Source: an uncultured Pelagibacteraceae bacterium (GTDB taxonomy: Bacteria > Pseudomonadota > Alphaproteobacteria > Pelagibacterales > Pelagibacteraceae). Taken from it: a DNA stretch of 51,926 nucleotides. The translations under genes were made by a program, and so were the position numbers. This document shows positions 34,334 to 43,669 of the stretch, in pieces (position 1 is the first letter of the stretch; each line of letters begins with the position of its first letter). The notes under the pieces are model-generated. The model made no database searches, was not told the DNA's origin, and saw nothing but the letters and a program-made list of their open reading frames with translations. The stretch covers positions 1 to 51,926 of the forward strand of contig CACENB010000006.1 of the NCBI GenBank assembly GCA_902561015.1. Reading direction: 5' to 3'.

Positions 34334-35143
34334 ATGAAAACTAAATATAAAATTTTTTTAGCTAAAATTATATCTAAATTGTTGACTATTTTTATTTCAA
34401 AAAATCAGATTGTTATAAGAAATAAAATTAAATGGGACTTAAATCTTAATGAGGCAATCGATTTATCTGTTTATCTATTTGGAAACTCTGAAAGTAAAAT
34501 ATTTAATTTAAAACAAATACTCTCTAAAAAAGATACTTCTTTAACTTTAATTGATATTGGAGCAAATATAGGTTCTGTTAGTTTAGTGATGGCTAAAATG
34601 TTTAATAAATCGAAAATTTATGCTATTGAACCTACTAATTACGCTTTCAATAAAATTGAAAAAAATCTTAAATTAAATCATGATTTGGCTGATAGGGTAT
34701 TTCTAAGACAAATATTCATTACTAATAAAAGAAAACCAGAAAAAGTTTGGTCTAGTTGGAATTTTGAAAGTGCAAAAGAGAAACATCAAAAACATTTAGG
34801 AATTTTTAAAGAAATTAAAAAAAATTCATATTTATCATTAGATCAATTTAAAAGTAATGAAAAGATTAAAAAAGTTGATTTTATTAAACTAGACGTAGAT
34901 GGTTATGAATTAGAAGTTCTAAACAGTGGAATTGATTTATTTAAAAATGATAAACCTGTAATGTTTATTGAAATAGCTCCATATTTGTATCCTGAATTTG
35001 GTTATAATTGCAAAGAGTTGATCAGTTTTTTTTACAAATTTAATTATGATTTTTACGATGAAAATTTAGTAAAAATACCAAACATGTTTGATAAGATAAA
35101 TAAAATTAAAGATGGCAGTAGTAAGAATTTTTTTTTAATTTAG
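34334..35143 (+). CDS. FkbM-family methyltransferase
   Basis: A 269-residue FkbM-type SAM methyltransferase: T-L-I-D-I-G-A-N-I-G-S-V-S-L loop at about residue 72-85, A-I-E-P acidic strand, and I-K-L-D-V-D-G-Y-E-L-E-V-L in the place of the usual D-V-E-G motif. FkbM proteins typically O-methylate sugars or polyketides. Length is normal. The 113 bases downstream, before the glycosyltransferase, contain a short C-T-G-T-T/A-A-C-A-G inverted repeat but no gene. Confidence 0.82.
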   Translation: MKTKYKIFLAKIISKLLTIFISKNQIVIRNKIKWDLNLNEAIDLSVYLFGNSESKIFNLKQILSKKDTSLTLIDIGANIGSVSLVMAKMFNKSKIYAIEPTNYAFNKIEKNLKLNHDLADRVFLRQIFITNKRKPEKVWSSWNFESAKEKHQKHLGIFKEIKKNSYLSLDQFKSNEKIKKVDFIKLDVDGYELEVLNSGIDLFKNDKPVMFIEIAPYLYPEFGYNCKELISFFYKFNYDFYDENLVKIPNMFDKINKIKDGSSKNFFLI

Positions 35144-35256
35144 AAAATATATTGTTAAGGACTGGCTGTTTTAACAGAATTTTCTAGGCTGTAAAATTTA
35201 ACTTTTTTGGTTTTATATTGAATAATTCTGTTTATATATCTTATATATTTTTCTTT

Positions 35257-35931
35257 ATGAAAGAACTAACTCTAATAATTCCAGCCAAATATGAGAGTGA
35301 GTCGTTACCTATTTTTCTTAATAATATAAGAAATCTTAACGTAAAAAAAAAAATTGTTTTAGACAAAAATGATAGAGATACAATTAAATCTATTAAAGAA
35401 TTTGCAGAAGTTGATATTTTGTTTCAAGAAAATGTGGGTTATGGTTCTGCATTAATTGAAGGTATTAAAAAAACAGATACAAAATATTTTTGTATTATTA
35501 ATGCTGATGGATCAATGGATCCAAATGATGTTAATAAAATGTATGATAAAATAATAAATCAAAAATTAGATTTTATTTTTGCAAGTAGATATGAAAAACC
35601 CTTAGGTGGAAGTGATGATGATGACATTATTACATTAGTTGGAAATTATTTTTTCACTAAATTAGGTAACATTTTTTTTTCATTAAAAATTTCAGATATA
35701 TTATTCACTTTTGTTATGGGCGATACTAGAAAGTTTAACATGTTAAATATAGAGTCACATGATTTTACTTTTTGTGTTGAGTTTCCTATAAAAGCAAAAA
35801 GAAATGGAATGCTTTATGAAACTATGCCATCTCATGAAAAATCTAGAATTGGTGGAAAAAAAAAGGTAAATCCAATCGTAGATGGTTCGCTAATATTAAT
35901 TAAAATGTTAAAAATGTTTTTATTTAGATAA
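35257..35931 (+). CDS. GT2-type glycosyltransferase
   Basis: A 224-residue GT-A enzyme: L-I-I-P-A-K-Y-E-S-E-S-L-P at the N-terminus, a N-V-G-Y-G-S-A-L acceptor-side loop, and I-N-A-D-G-S-M-D-P supplying the metal-binding Asp. It resembles DPM1/DPG synthases in length and in lacking a membrane tail. I place the start at the ATG 35257, since the frame's upstream TTG at 35218 only adds hydrophobic residues before the canonical start of the fold. It may glycosylate polyprenyl phosphate or the growing glycan. Confidence 0.8.
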   Translation: MKELTLIIPAKYESESLPIFLNNIRNLNVKKKIVLDKNDRDTIKSIKEFAEVDILFQENVGYGSALIEGIKKTDTKYFCIINADGSMDPNDVNKMYDKIINQKLDFIFASRYEKPLGGSDDDDIITLVGNYFFTKLGNIFFSLKISDILFTFVMGDTRKFNMLNIESHDFTFCVEFPIKAKRNGMLYETMPSHEKSRIGGKKKVNPIVDGSLILIKMLKMFLFR

Positions 35932-35953
35932 TTATATTTTAAGTAACTTCAAG

Positions 35954-36751
35954 ATGAATAAGTCAATAATTAATTTTTTTTTGAATATATTTTTTAAAAG
36001 AATTGAGATTAAAGATGACATTGATTCTAAGGAGGTAAATAAGTCTTTTAAAAAAATTATAGAAAACAATGTCTTACTTTTTGAGTTTTATTCAGACTGT
36101 TATAAAATTTTTAAAAAAAATTTATCAAAAAAAAATGACTTGGATTTTAATATTGTTGAGATAGGAAGTGGAGCAGGATTTATAAAAAAGATAATTCCAA
36201 ATACAGTAACATCTGAAATTATTTCATTAGAAGGTATAGATATGCAGCTAGATGCTACGAATTTAAATTTTGATAACAATAGTCTTGACGCAATACTATT
36301 ATTAAATGTGTTTCATCATATATCAGAACCGGAGAAATTTTTGTCTGAATGTAATAGAGTTTTAAAAAAAGATGGTCAAATTTTAATGATTGAGCCGGCT
36401 AATACATGGTTTTCAAGAATTATTTATAAAAATTTTCATCACGAGGATTTTAATGAGTTATCTGATTGGCATTTTAAAAAAGGTGGCAGACTGAGCAGTT
36501 CTAATCAAGCTTTACCTTTTATAATTTTTGAAAGGGACTATGAAATATTTAAAAAAAAATTTCCAGATCTATTAATTTTAAAAAAATTTAAATTTAAACC
36601 TATACATTATTTATTTTCAGGGGGTTTTACATATAAACCAATTTTTAATGGATTTTTTTTAAGTTTATTAGTTAAATTAGTGGAAATAATTTTATTTCCG
36701 TTTAATAGGTTTTTAGGATTATTTATGTTTATAAAAATAATAAAAAAATAA
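35954..36751 (+). CDS. SAM-dependent methyltransferase
   Basis: A 265-residue class I methyltransferase. The SAM loop is I-V-E-I-G-S-G-A-G-F; L-L-N-V-F-H-H-I-S-E-P and L-K-K-D-G-Q-I-L-M-I-E-P match the Methyltransf_11 pattern. A hydrophobic C-terminus (from about residue 225) could associate with the membrane. It begins 22 bases after the GT2 gene. The target is unknown. Confidence 0.78.
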   Translation: MNKSIINFFLNIFFKRIEIKDDIDSKEVNKSFKKIIENNVLLFEFYSDCYKIFKKNLSKKNDLDFNIVEIGSGAGFIKKIIPNTVTSEIISLEGIDMQLDATNLNFDNNSLDAILLLNVFHHISEPEKFLSECNRVLKKDGQILMIEPANTWFSRIIYKNFHHEDFNELSDWHFKKGGRLSSSNQALPFIIFERDYEIFKKKFPDLLILKKFKFKPIHYLFSGGFTYKPIFNGFFLSLLVKLVEIILFPFNRFLGLFMFIKIIKK

Positions 36752-36784
36752 AATTAATTAATAAATTTTTGAAAAAAAACAAAA

Positions 36785-37831
36785 ATGAAAAAAAAAATTG
36801 CTTTAATTTTTGGTGTTACAGGTCAGGATGGAGCTTATCTATCAAGATTTTTACTTAAAAAAGGATATACTGTTCATGGGGTAAAAAGAAGATCATCATC
36901 TTTAAATACTCAAAGAATTGATCATATATATCAAGACCCTTATTCAAAAAAAAGAAATTTCATTTTACACTATGGGGACGTAACTGACACTTTATCAGTT
37001 TCTACTATTGTAAAAAAAATCAAACCTGACGAAATTTACAATCTTGCTGCTCAATCTCATGTAGCTGTTTCATTTGAAGTTCCAGAATATACTGGTAATG
37101 CCGATGCAATTGGAGCGTTAAGAATTTTAGAGTCAATTAAATTTCATGGCTTAGAGAAAAAAACTAAGTTTTATCAAGCAGGTACTTCTGAAATGTTTGG
37201 AAAAGTACTTCAAGTTCCTCAAAACGAACTCACGAGTTTTAATCCGAAAAGCCCTTATGGAGTTGCAAAAGTGTATGCTCACTGGATAACTGTCAATTAT
37301 AGAGAAGCATATAACATATTTGCTTCAAATGGTATTTTATTTAATCACGAAAGTCCACTTAGAGGTGAAACTTTTGTGACAAAAAAAGTAGTCAAAGCTT
37401 TATGCAATATTAAGTTTGGAAAACAAAAAAAATTATTTGTAGGCAATCTTAATGCAAAAAGAGATTGGGGTCATGCTGAGGATTATGTCCAAGCAATGTG
37501 GAAAATGCTGCAATTTAAAAGACCAGATGATTTTGTTATCTGTACAGGAAAACAATATAGTATAAGAGATTTTATAAAAATGGTCTCAAAAGTATTAGGA
37601 ATGAAGTTGAGATGGACAGGTAAAGGTATCAACGAAAAAGCTTTTGATGAAAATAATAGATGCATAGTTGAATGCAGAAAAAAATATTTTAGGCCTGCAG
37701 AAGTAGATACTTTGATAGGAGATGCATCAAAAGCAAAAAAGTTATTAAAATGGAAACCTAAGCATAATATTCACTCTTTGATAAAAGACATGATCTCTTA
37801 TGAATTAGATATTCATAAAAATGATAAATAA
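36785..37831 (+). CDS. gmd: GDP-mannose 4,6-dehydratase
   Basis: A 348-residue SDR enzyme with the NADP loop G-V-T-G-Q-D-G-A-Y-L, the R-R-S-S-S-L-N-T-Q-R motif typical of Gmd, N-L-A-A-Q-S-H-V, T-S-E-M-F-G and Y-G-V-A-K with the catalytic Tyr-Lys. N-H-E-S-P-L-R-G-E-T-F-V-T and R-D-W-G-H-A-E-D complete the signature. It makes GDP-4-keto-6-deoxymannose. It overlaps fcl by 11 bases. Compared with neighbours it is better conserved and easily recognised. Confidence 0.95.
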   Translation: MKKKIALIFGVTGQDGAYLSRFLLKKGYTVHGVKRRSSSLNTQRIDHIYQDPYSKKRNFILHYGDVTDTLSVSTIVKKIKPDEIYNLAAQSHVAVSFEVPEYTGNADAIGALRILESIKFHGLEKKTKFYQAGTSEMFGKVLQVPQNELTSFNPKSPYGVAKVYAHWITVNYREAYNIFASNGILFNHESPLRGETFVTKKVVKALCNIKFGKQKKLFVGNLNAKRDWGHAEDYVQAMWKMLQFKRPDDFVICTGKQYSIRDFIKMVSKVLGMKLRWTGKGINEKAFDENNRCIVECRKKYFRPAEVDTLIGDASKAKKLLKWKPKHNIHSLIKDMISYELDIHKNDK

Positions 37832-38768
37832 AAAATCTAAAATATTTGTTGGTGGCCACAAGGGAATGGTTGGTTCAGCAATACTTAGAAAATTAAAAGA
37901 TTTGGATTATAAAAATTTATATTATCAGTCAAAAGCACAGTTAAATTTAATTGATCAAAAAAAAGTATTAAATTATTTTAAAAAAATAAAACCAGATGCT
38001 GTTATTTTAGCTGCGGCTAAAGTAGGTGGAATTAAAGCAAATAATGAAAAGAGAGCAGAATTTATATTTGAAAATTTATCTATTCAAAATAATGTAATAA
38101 ATGCTAGCTATATAAATGGTGTTAAAGATTTAATCTTTTTAGGATCAAGTTGTGTTTATCCTAAAAATTCAAAAATACCGATCAAAGAAAAATATTTATT
38201 ATCAAACTACTTAGAAAAAACTAATGAGCCTTATGCAATCGCCAAAATAGCAGGTATAAATTTATGTGAAAGTTATAATCTTCAATATGGGGTAAATTAT
38301 AAATGTTTAATGCCATGCAACGCCTATGGAATAAATGATAATTATGATCTCTATGGATCTCATTTTTTACCAGCTCTAATAAGAAAAATTATAGATGCTT
38401 TAAAAAATAAAAAAGATCATATTCAAATCTGGGGGAGCGGAAAACCTCTCAGAGAATTAATCTTTAGTGACGATATAGCTGATGCATGTATTTATTTTTT
38501 AAACAAAAAAACTAAACATTCGTTAATAAATATAGGCTCTGGACAAGAAAAAAGTATAAATGAATATGCAAAATACATAATGAAACATTTAGGAGTTAGT
38601 CTTAAAATTAAACATGAAAAGGTAAACCTAGACGGAACTTTTAGAAAACTAATGGACTCATCGCTTGCAAAAAAATATGGATGGCAATCTAAAACAGAAT
38701 TAGACGTAGGTTTAGCAATTACGATTAATGATTACTTAAAAAATCAAATATTCAAAGAGAAAAAATGA
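37821..38768 (+). CDS. fcl: GDP-L-fucose synthase
   Basis: A 315-residue SDR epimerase-reductase: G-G-H-K-G-M-V-G-S-A NADP loop, A-A-A-K-V-G-G-I, G-S-S-C-V-Y-P, P-Y-A-I-A-K with the catalytic Tyr-Lys, and S-H-F-L-P-A-L-I-R-K. With gmd it converts GDP-mannose to GDP-L-fucose (or a related 6-deoxyhexose). Starts inside gmd and overlaps the following epimerase gene as ATGA. Confidence 0.93.
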   Translation: MINKKSKIFVGGHKGMVGSAILRKLKDLDYKNLYYQSKAQLNLIDQKKVLNYFKKIKPDAVILAAAKVGGIKANNEKRAEFIFENLSIQNNVINASYINGVKDLIFLGSSCVYPKNSKIPIKEKYLLSNYLEKTNEPYAIAKIAGINLCESYNLQYGVNYKCLMPCNAYGINDNYDLYGSHFLPALIRKIIDALKNKKDHIQIWGSGKPLRELIFSDDIADACIYFLNKKTKHSLINIGSGQEKSINEYAKYIMKHLGVSLKIKHEKVNLDGTFRKLMDSSLAKKYGWQSKTELDVGLAITINDYLKNQIFKEKK

Positions 38769-39649
38769 AAAATATTATAGTCGTAACTGGAGGAGCAGGT
38801 TTCGTTGGTTCAAATTTAATTGAATATTTTTTAGCAAAAGAAAAAAAATTTAGAATAATAAGTTTAGATAATTACTCCTCAGGAACAAAAAAAAATCATA
38901 TCAAAAAACCTAGAGTAAAATACTTAAATGCTAATACAAAAAATATATCAAAGGTATTAAAAACTTATAAAAATAGAATCCACTCAATATTTCATTTTGG
39001 TGAATTTTCAAGAATTTATCAAAGTTTTATCAAAATGAGTGAATGTGTTGCTTCAAACAGTATTGGTTCTCATGAAGTTTTTAATTTTTGTTTAGAAAAT
39101 AGAATAAAATTAGTTTACTCAGCAACATCAGCAAGTATTGGAAATAATGGAAATGATAAAAATTTATCTCCTTATGCTTTCACCAAAGCAAAAAATCTTG
39201 AGTTGTTAGAAAATTTAAAAAAATGGTTTAATTTTAAATTCGAAATAATATATTTTTACAATGTTTATGGGCCAAAACAAATTACAAAAGGCAACATGGC
39301 AACGGTTATAGGGATATTTGAGGAACAATTTAAATCAAACAAACCATTAACAGTCGTAAAGCCTGGTTCACAATCAAGAAGGTTCACTCATATATCAGAT
39401 ACAGTAAAAATTTGCTATCTAGCATGGAAAAAAAATAAGAATAAACATTACAGTATTTCAAACAAAAAAAGTTATAGCATTATTCAAGTAGCAAAATTAT
39501 TCAATTCAAAAATAAAATATTTACCTTTTAGAAAAGGCGAAAGATATGCCTCAGCACTTACTAATATGAATTTAACAAACAAGGTTTACAAATTTTTTGG
39601 TAAAATTGAGCTTAAAAATTATATAAATGACATAATTAGCCCTAAATAA
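38765..39649 (+). CDS. NAD-dependent nucleotide-sugar epimerase/dehydratase
   Basis: A 294-residue extended SDR protein: T-G-G-A-G-F-V-G-S-N-L NAD loop, F-H-F-G-E-F in the usual H-L-A-A position, S-A-T-S-A-S-I-G and Y-A-F-T-K active site, Y-N-V-Y-G-P. It is shorter than most UDP-glucose 4-epimerases, mainly at the C-terminus. The substrate may be a GDP- or UDP-sugar from the preceding genes. It is the last gene of the island; 49 bases separate it from the 5S rRNA. Confidence 0.82.
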   Translation: MKNIIVVTGGAGFVGSNLIEYFLAKEKKFRIISLDNYSSGTKKNHIKKPRVKYLNANTKNISKVLKTYKNRIHSIFHFGEFSRIYQSFIKMSECVASNSIGSHEVFNFCLENRIKLVYSATSASIGNNGNDKNLSPYAFTKAKNLELLENLKKWFNFKFEIIYFYNVYGPKQITKGNMATVIGIFEEQFKSNKPLTVVKPGSQSRRFTHISDTVKICYLAWKKNKNKHYSISNKKSYSIIQVAKLFNSKIKYLPFRKGERYASALTNMNLTNKVYKFFGKIELKNYINDIISPK

Positions 39650-39697
39650 ATAAAGTATTCTATTCTTTACAAGAAGTTTATTTTGGTTATAAGGAAT

Positions 39698-39813
39698 TGC
39701 CGGTAATTATTGCGTAGGTGCCATACCCGATCCCATTCCGAACTCGGAAGTCAAGCCCTACTGCGCCGATGGTACTTTGTCTTAAGACACGGAAGAGTAG
39801 GACGTTGCCGGCT
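39698..39813 (+). rRNA. rrf: 5S ribosomal RNA
   Basis: The conserved 5S core is visible: helix I pairs G-C-C-G-G-T-A-A-T at 39699-39707 with G-T-T-G-C-C-G-G-C at 39804-39812, and the internal C-C-G-A-A-C-T-C-G-G block lies at 39738-39747. Length of about 115 bases is normal. It has no 16S, 23S or tRNA beside it; glycan genes precede it and rpmJ follows after 14 bases. This is the known split rRNA layout of SAR11. End points are set by pairing and may be off by a few bases. Confidence 0.93.
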
Positions 39814-39827
39814 TAATATTTAAAATT

Positions 39828-39953
39828 ATGAAAATTAAAAGTTCGTTAAAATCAATAAAAAAAAGAGACCTCAATTCAAAATTAGTTAGAAGAAGAGGAA
39901 GAGTCTACGTTATAAATAAAACAAACCCAAAATTTAAAGCAAGACAAAAGTAA
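39828..39953 (+). CDS. rpmJ: Ribosomal protein L36
   Basis: A 41-residue basic protein beginning [11 protein letters not shown] and containing [10 protein letters not shown] and N-P-K-F-K-A-R-Q-K, the pattern of the zinc-free (C-minus) L36 form common in alphaproteobacteria; the zinc-binding cysteines are absent. It is a component of the large ribosomal subunit. It begins 15 bases after the 5S rRNA and is the first protein gene of the core side. Confidence 0.95.
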   Translation: MKIKSSLKSIKKRDLNSKLVRRRGRVYVINKTNPKFKARQK

Positions 39954-39958
39954 AATTT

Positions 39959-40069
39959 ATGGACAATGAAAACCATAAAAATACTTGGAATAATTTTACA
40001 AAATTTGTTCTCTGGGGAACTGTCGCTGTAATAGGTGTTTTGGTGTTAATGGCAATATTCCTGTTGTAA
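39959..40069 (+). CDS. Small aa3-type cytochrome c oxidase subunit IV
   Basis: A 36-residue protein with a polar start (M-D-N-E-N-H-K-N-T-W) and one membrane helix from about residue 16 to the end. Short proteins of this shape (aa3-type cytochrome c oxidase subunit IV family) commonly precede pntA in alphaproteobacteria, as here. It would be a single-pass accessory of the terminal oxidase in the inner membrane. It is 5 bases from rpmJ and 9 bases from pntA. Confidence 0.8.
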   Translation: MDNENHKNTWNNFTKFVLWGTVAVIGVLVLMAIFLL

Positions 40070-40078
40070 AATTTGTAT

Positions 40079-41167
40079 ATGAGAATTGGATCTATATCAG
40101 AAAATAAAACTATTGAAAAAAGAATATCAATAACACCTGAGATAGTTCAAAAATATCTCTCTCTTGGGTTTGAAGTTTGCCTAACTGAAAATTATGGTAC
40201 TCATCTTGGTATTAAGGATGAGCAGTTTAAGGATGTAGGTGTTAAAATTTTAAAAGATGAAAGGGATATTTTAAATTCTTCCGATATAGTTGTGCAACTT
40301 GGAATGTTATCTGATGACAAAACTTCGAACCTTAGAGAAAATCAAACATTAATCGGAGTTTTAAATCCCTATAATAACAAAGCAAAATTAGAAAACATTG
40401 CAAAAAAAAAAATAAATCTTTTTTCATTGGAATTGCTTCCGAGAATAACTAGAGCACAATCTATGGACATATTATCATCGCAGGCAAATCTTGCTGGTTA
40501 CAAAGCAGTAGTCGAGTCCTTTGCAAATTTTGAAAAAGCGATACCAATGATGATGACAGCGGCAGGCACAGTTCCAGCTGCAAAGGTTTTAGTAGTTGGT
40601 GCAGGTGTTGCTGGATTACAAGCGATTGCTACTGCAAAAAGGATGGGAGCAATAGTTTTTGCTACTGATGTAAGAATGGCTTCAAAGGAACAAGTTGAAA
40701 GTTTAGGTGGGAAATTTCTAACTGTGGAAGGTTCAGAAAATTTAGAAACTGAAGGCGGTTATGCCAAAGAAACCTCAGATGATTTTAAAAAAAAACAAGA
40801 ACAACTTTTATCTGAAACATTAAAAAAAATAGATATTGTAGTTTGTACGGCTCTAATACCTGGAAAAAAAGCTCCTTTAATAATAAAAGAAAATATGATT
40901 AATAATATGCAAGCAGGGTCGATTATATATGATTTAGCTGCAATTCAAGGGGGTAACACAGAGTTTTCAGAAGTAGATAAAATTGTTGTACAAAATGGAG
41001 TAAAGATAATGGGTGAAAGCAATATTTTAAACAAGTTACCAGTCTCTGCATCAAATTTATATGCAAAAAATGTTTTTAATTTTGTTAATAATCTATTCGA
41101 CAAAGATAATAAAAGAATAAATATTAACCTAGAAGATGAAATTATAAATAATACTTTAATAAAATAA
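40079..41167 (+). CDS. pntAa: NAD(P) transhydrogenase subunit alpha part 1
   Basis: A 362-residue domain I protein (ATG at 40079; a TTG two codons earlier also fits). Blocks include R-I-S-I-T-P-E, S-L-E-L-L-P-R-I-T-R-A-Q, V-V-G-A-G-V-A-G-L-Q-A for NAD(H), T-D-V-R and G-S-I-I-Y-D-L-A. It binds NAD(H) on the cytoplasmic side and works with PntAb and PntB to make NADPH using the proton gradient. Alpha is split into two genes here, as in many alphaproteobacteria. Three bases separate it from pntAb. Confidence 0.95.
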   Translation: MRIGSISENKTIEKRISITPEIVQKYLSLGFEVCLTENYGTHLGIKDEQFKDVGVKILKDERDILNSSDIVVQLGMLSDDKTSNLRENQTLIGVLNPYNNKAKLENIAKKKINLFSLELLPRITRAQSMDILSSQANLAGYKAVVESFANFEKAIPMMMTAAGTVPAAKVLVVGAGVAGLQAIATAKRMGAIVFATDVRMASKEQVESLGGKFLTVEGSENLETEGGYAKETSDDFKKKQEQLLSETLKKIDIVVCTALIPGKKAPLIIKENMINNMQAGSIIYDLAAIQGGNTEFSEVDKIVVQNGVKIMGESNILNKLPVSASNLYAKNVFNFVNNLFDKDNKRININLEDEIINNTLIK

Positions 41168-41170
41168 TTT

Positions 41171-41479
41171 ATGGAAATAGATCCTTTAATATTTAGACTA
41201 AGCATTTTTATTCTCTCAATTTTTGTTGGGTATTACGTTGTTTGGAGTGTTACGCCATCACTACACACACCTTTGATGTCTGTTACTAACGCAATTTCAT
41301 CAGTGATAATTGTTGGAGCAATTATTGCAGGATTGTCTGGAGATACAAAAAGTATATTTAACATATCAAGTATTTTCGGTTTTTTGGCCATTACTTTAGC
41401 AGCAATAAATATTTTTGGAGGATTTCTGGTAACTCAAAGAATGTTGGCTATGTATAAAAAAAAGAAAAAGGAAAAATAA
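41171..41479 (+). CDS. pntAb: NAD(P) transhydrogenase subunit alpha part 2
   Basis: A 102-residue membrane protein with three hydrophobic segments, the domain II part of the alpha subunit. T-P-S-L-H-T-P-L-M-S-V-T-N-A-I-S-S and I-F-G-G-F-L-V-T-Q-R-M-L are standard. Its TAA overlaps the pntB ATG by one base (TAATG). Confidence 0.95.
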   Translation: MEIDPLIFRLSIFILSIFVGYYVVWSVTPSLHTPLMSVTNAISSVIIVGAIIAGLSGDTKSIFNISSIFGFLAITLAAINIFGGFLVTQRMLAMYKKKKKEK

Positions 41480-42876
41480 TGATATCAGCAAATTTATCAG
41501 CAATTTTTTACTTAGTTTCAGGAGTTTTATTTATTCTTGCTCTAAGAGGCTTATCATCACCAGAAACTTCTAGACAGGGAAATTTATTCGGAATTTTAGG
41601 AATGATTATTGCAGTCACCGTAACTTTTTTATCTATTGGAAGTTTTTCAAGCGGGTTTGTTTTTGTGATAATTTTCATATTAGCTGGGGGTTCAATAGGA
41701 GCGTTTATCGCTTACAAAATTCCAATGACAGCTATGCCTGAATTAGTGGCAGGTTTTCATAGCCTAGTTGGATTGGCAGCAGTATTTGTAGCTATTTCAG
41801 CTTTTTTAAATCCCACAGCATTTAATCTGGGTTCGCCAGGTAATATCAAACTTGGAAGTTTGATTGAAATGTCAATTGGAGCAGCAGTTGGAGCAATAAC
41901 ATTCTCTGGGTCTATAATTGCTTTTTTAAAGTTGCAAGGAATTATGTCAGGCTCACCAATAACATTTAAAGGTCAACATCCTCTTAATGCGATTATTCTA
42001 ATATCAATAATCGTTTTAATTTACTTATTGTGTTCATCTCAATCATCAAATTTATTTTGGATATTATTAGCTGTTTCATTTTTAATTGGTTTTCTTTTGA
42101 TAATCCCAATTGGTGGAGCAGATATGCCAGTGGTGATTTCAATGCTTAATTCTTATTCAGGCTGGGCTGCTGCTGGAATAGGCTTTACTTTAGAAAATAC
42201 TGCCTTAATAATCACAGGAGCTTTAGTGGGTTCCTCTGGTGCAATATTATCTTATATAATGTGTAAGGGTATGAACCGTTCTTTCTTTAATGTAATTTTA
42301 GGTGGATTTGGTGCTACGGATAATACAACTAGTGCAACATCTAAAGAGCAAAGACCAGTTAAAAGTGGTAATGCTGATGATGCTGCTTTTTTAATGAAAA
42401 ATGCTTCATCGGTTATAATTGTACCTGGATATGGTATGGCAGTTGCACAAGCTCAGCATGCTTTAAGAGAAATGGTTGATACACTAAAGAAAAACGATAT
42501 AAAAGTTTCATACGCTATTCATCCTGTTGCTGGAAGAATGCCAGGTCATATGAATGTTTTATTAGCAGAAGCTAACGTTCCTTATGATGAAGTTTTTGAA
42601 TTAGAAGAAATAAATAATGACTTTGCAAATGCAGATGTCGCTTTTGTCATTGGAGCTAATGATGTTACTAATCCAGTTGCTAAAACCGACCCCCAAAGTC
42701 CAATTTACGGTATGCCAGTTTTAGATGTTGAAAAGTGTAAGTCAGTGTTGTTTGTCAAAAGAAGTTTATCTCCTGGATATGCAGGTATTGACAATGATCT
42801 TTTTTATAAGGAAAATACTTTAATGCTGTTCGCAGATGCAAAAAAAATGACAGAGGATATTACAAAAAACTTATAA
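41479..42876 (+). CDS. pntB: NAD(P) transhydrogenase subunit beta
   Basis: A 465-residue subunit with about eight or nine membrane helices and a C-terminal NADP(H)-binding domain III: P-G-Y-G-M-A-V-A-Q-A-Q, G-R-M-P-G-H-M-N-V-L-L-A-E-A, I-G-A-N-D-V-T-N-P-V-A and K-R-S-L-S-P-G-Y-A-G-I. It completes the proton-translocating transhydrogenase with pntAa and pntAb. Confidence 0.96.
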   Translation: MISANLSAIFYLVSGVLFILALRGLSSPETSRQGNLFGILGMIIAVTVTFLSIGSFSSGFVFVIIFILAGGSIGAFIAYKIPMTAMPELVAGFHSLVGLAAVFVAISAFLNPTAFNLGSPGNIKLGSLIEMSIGAAVGAITFSGSIIAFLKLQGIMSGSPITFKGQHPLNAIILISIIVLIYLLCSSQSSNLFWILLAVSFLIGFLLIIPIGGADMPVVISMLNSYSGWAAAGIGFTLENTALIITGALVGSSGAILSYIMCKGMNRSFFNVILGGFGATDNTTSATSKEQRPVKSGNADDAAFLMKNASSVIIVPGYGMAVAQAQHALREMVDTLKKNDIKVSYAIHPVAGRMPGHMNVLLAEANVPYDEVFELEEINNDFANADVAFVIGANDVTNPVAKTDPQSPIYGMPVLDVEKCKSVLFVKRSLSPGYAGIDNDLFYKENTLMLFADAKKMTEDITKNL

Positions 42877-42881
42877 ATTAA

Positions 42882-43580
42882 ATGAGTATTAAAATTTTTT
42901 GTGATATTGCTGACTTAAAATTAATTAAAAAATTTAATAAACAAAAAATCGTAAAAGGGTTTACCACTAATCCCAGCTTGATGAGAAAGGCTGGAGCAAA
43001 AAATTATGAGGAATATTCAAAAAAATTACTAAGTGAATGTAAGTTAAAACCAATTTCATTTGAAGTTTTTGCAGATGACAACGAATCAATGATTAAGCAA
43101 GGCATGAAAATAAGCAATTGGGGTAAAAATGTTTATGTGAAAGTTCCAGTTATAAACTCAAAAAATCAATTCACAGGAAAAGTTATTAAACAATTAAATA
43201 GGAATAAGATCAAATTAAATATTACAGCGGTGTATACAGCAAAACAAACTGAAAAAATTTTAAAACAAATAAATAAAAAAACAAAAGTGATAATATCAAT
43301 TTTTGCAGGTAGGGCTGGTGATACAGGTAAAGATCCGATACCACAATTAGTCAAAAGTATTAAGATTGCAAAAAAATTTAAAAATGTTGAAATTTTATGG
43401 GCTAGTGTGAGAGAGCCGTACAATTACTTACATGCAAAACAATTGGGGTGTCATATAATAACTATTCCACCCTCAATAATTGAAAAAATTCAAAATTTTG
43501 GGAAATCATTTAATCAACTAACTGTTGAAACAGTTAAAACTTTTTTACTGGATAGCAAAAAATCAAAGTTTAAAATTTAA
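42882..43580 (+). CDS. Transaldolase/fructose-6-phosphate aldolase family protein
   Basis: A 232-residue aldolase of the small transaldolase type. T-T-N-P-S-L, Y-V-K-V-P-V-I with the expected Schiff-base lysine, N-I-T-A-V-Y-T and I-S-I-F-A-G-R-A-G-D-T-G are the family's barrel blocks. It would act in the non-oxidative pentose phosphate pathway with the transketolase encoded at the right edge. Five bases after pntB; it is followed tail-to-tail by the initiator tRNA. Confidence 0.85.
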   Translation: MSIKIFCDIADLKLIKKFNKQKIVKGFTTNPSLMRKAGAKNYEEYSKKLLSECKLKPISFEVFADDNESMIKQGMKISNWGKNVYVKVPVINSKNQFTGKVIKQLNRNKIKLNITAVYTAKQTEKILKQINKKTKVIISIFAGRAGDTGKDPIPQLVKSIKIAKKFKNVEILWASVREPYNYLHAKQLGCHIITIPPSIIEKIQNFGKSFNQLTVETVKTFLLDSKKSKFKI

Positions 43581-43586
43581 TTAGAC

Positions 43587-43663
<77 letters not shown>

Positions 43664-43669
43664 ATATTA

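Noticed and set aside
35144..35256. Small RNA or terminator in the gap after the FkbM gene
   Set aside because: Only a five-base-pair inverted repeat with a two-base loop and a repeated GGCTGT are visible; too weak to call.
1..39650. Insertion sequences, integrase, attachment sites or CRISPR arrays in the island
   Set aside because: No transposase or integrase frames, terminal inverted repeats, or regularly spaced repeats were found; exchange by homologous recombination at the flanks is more likely.
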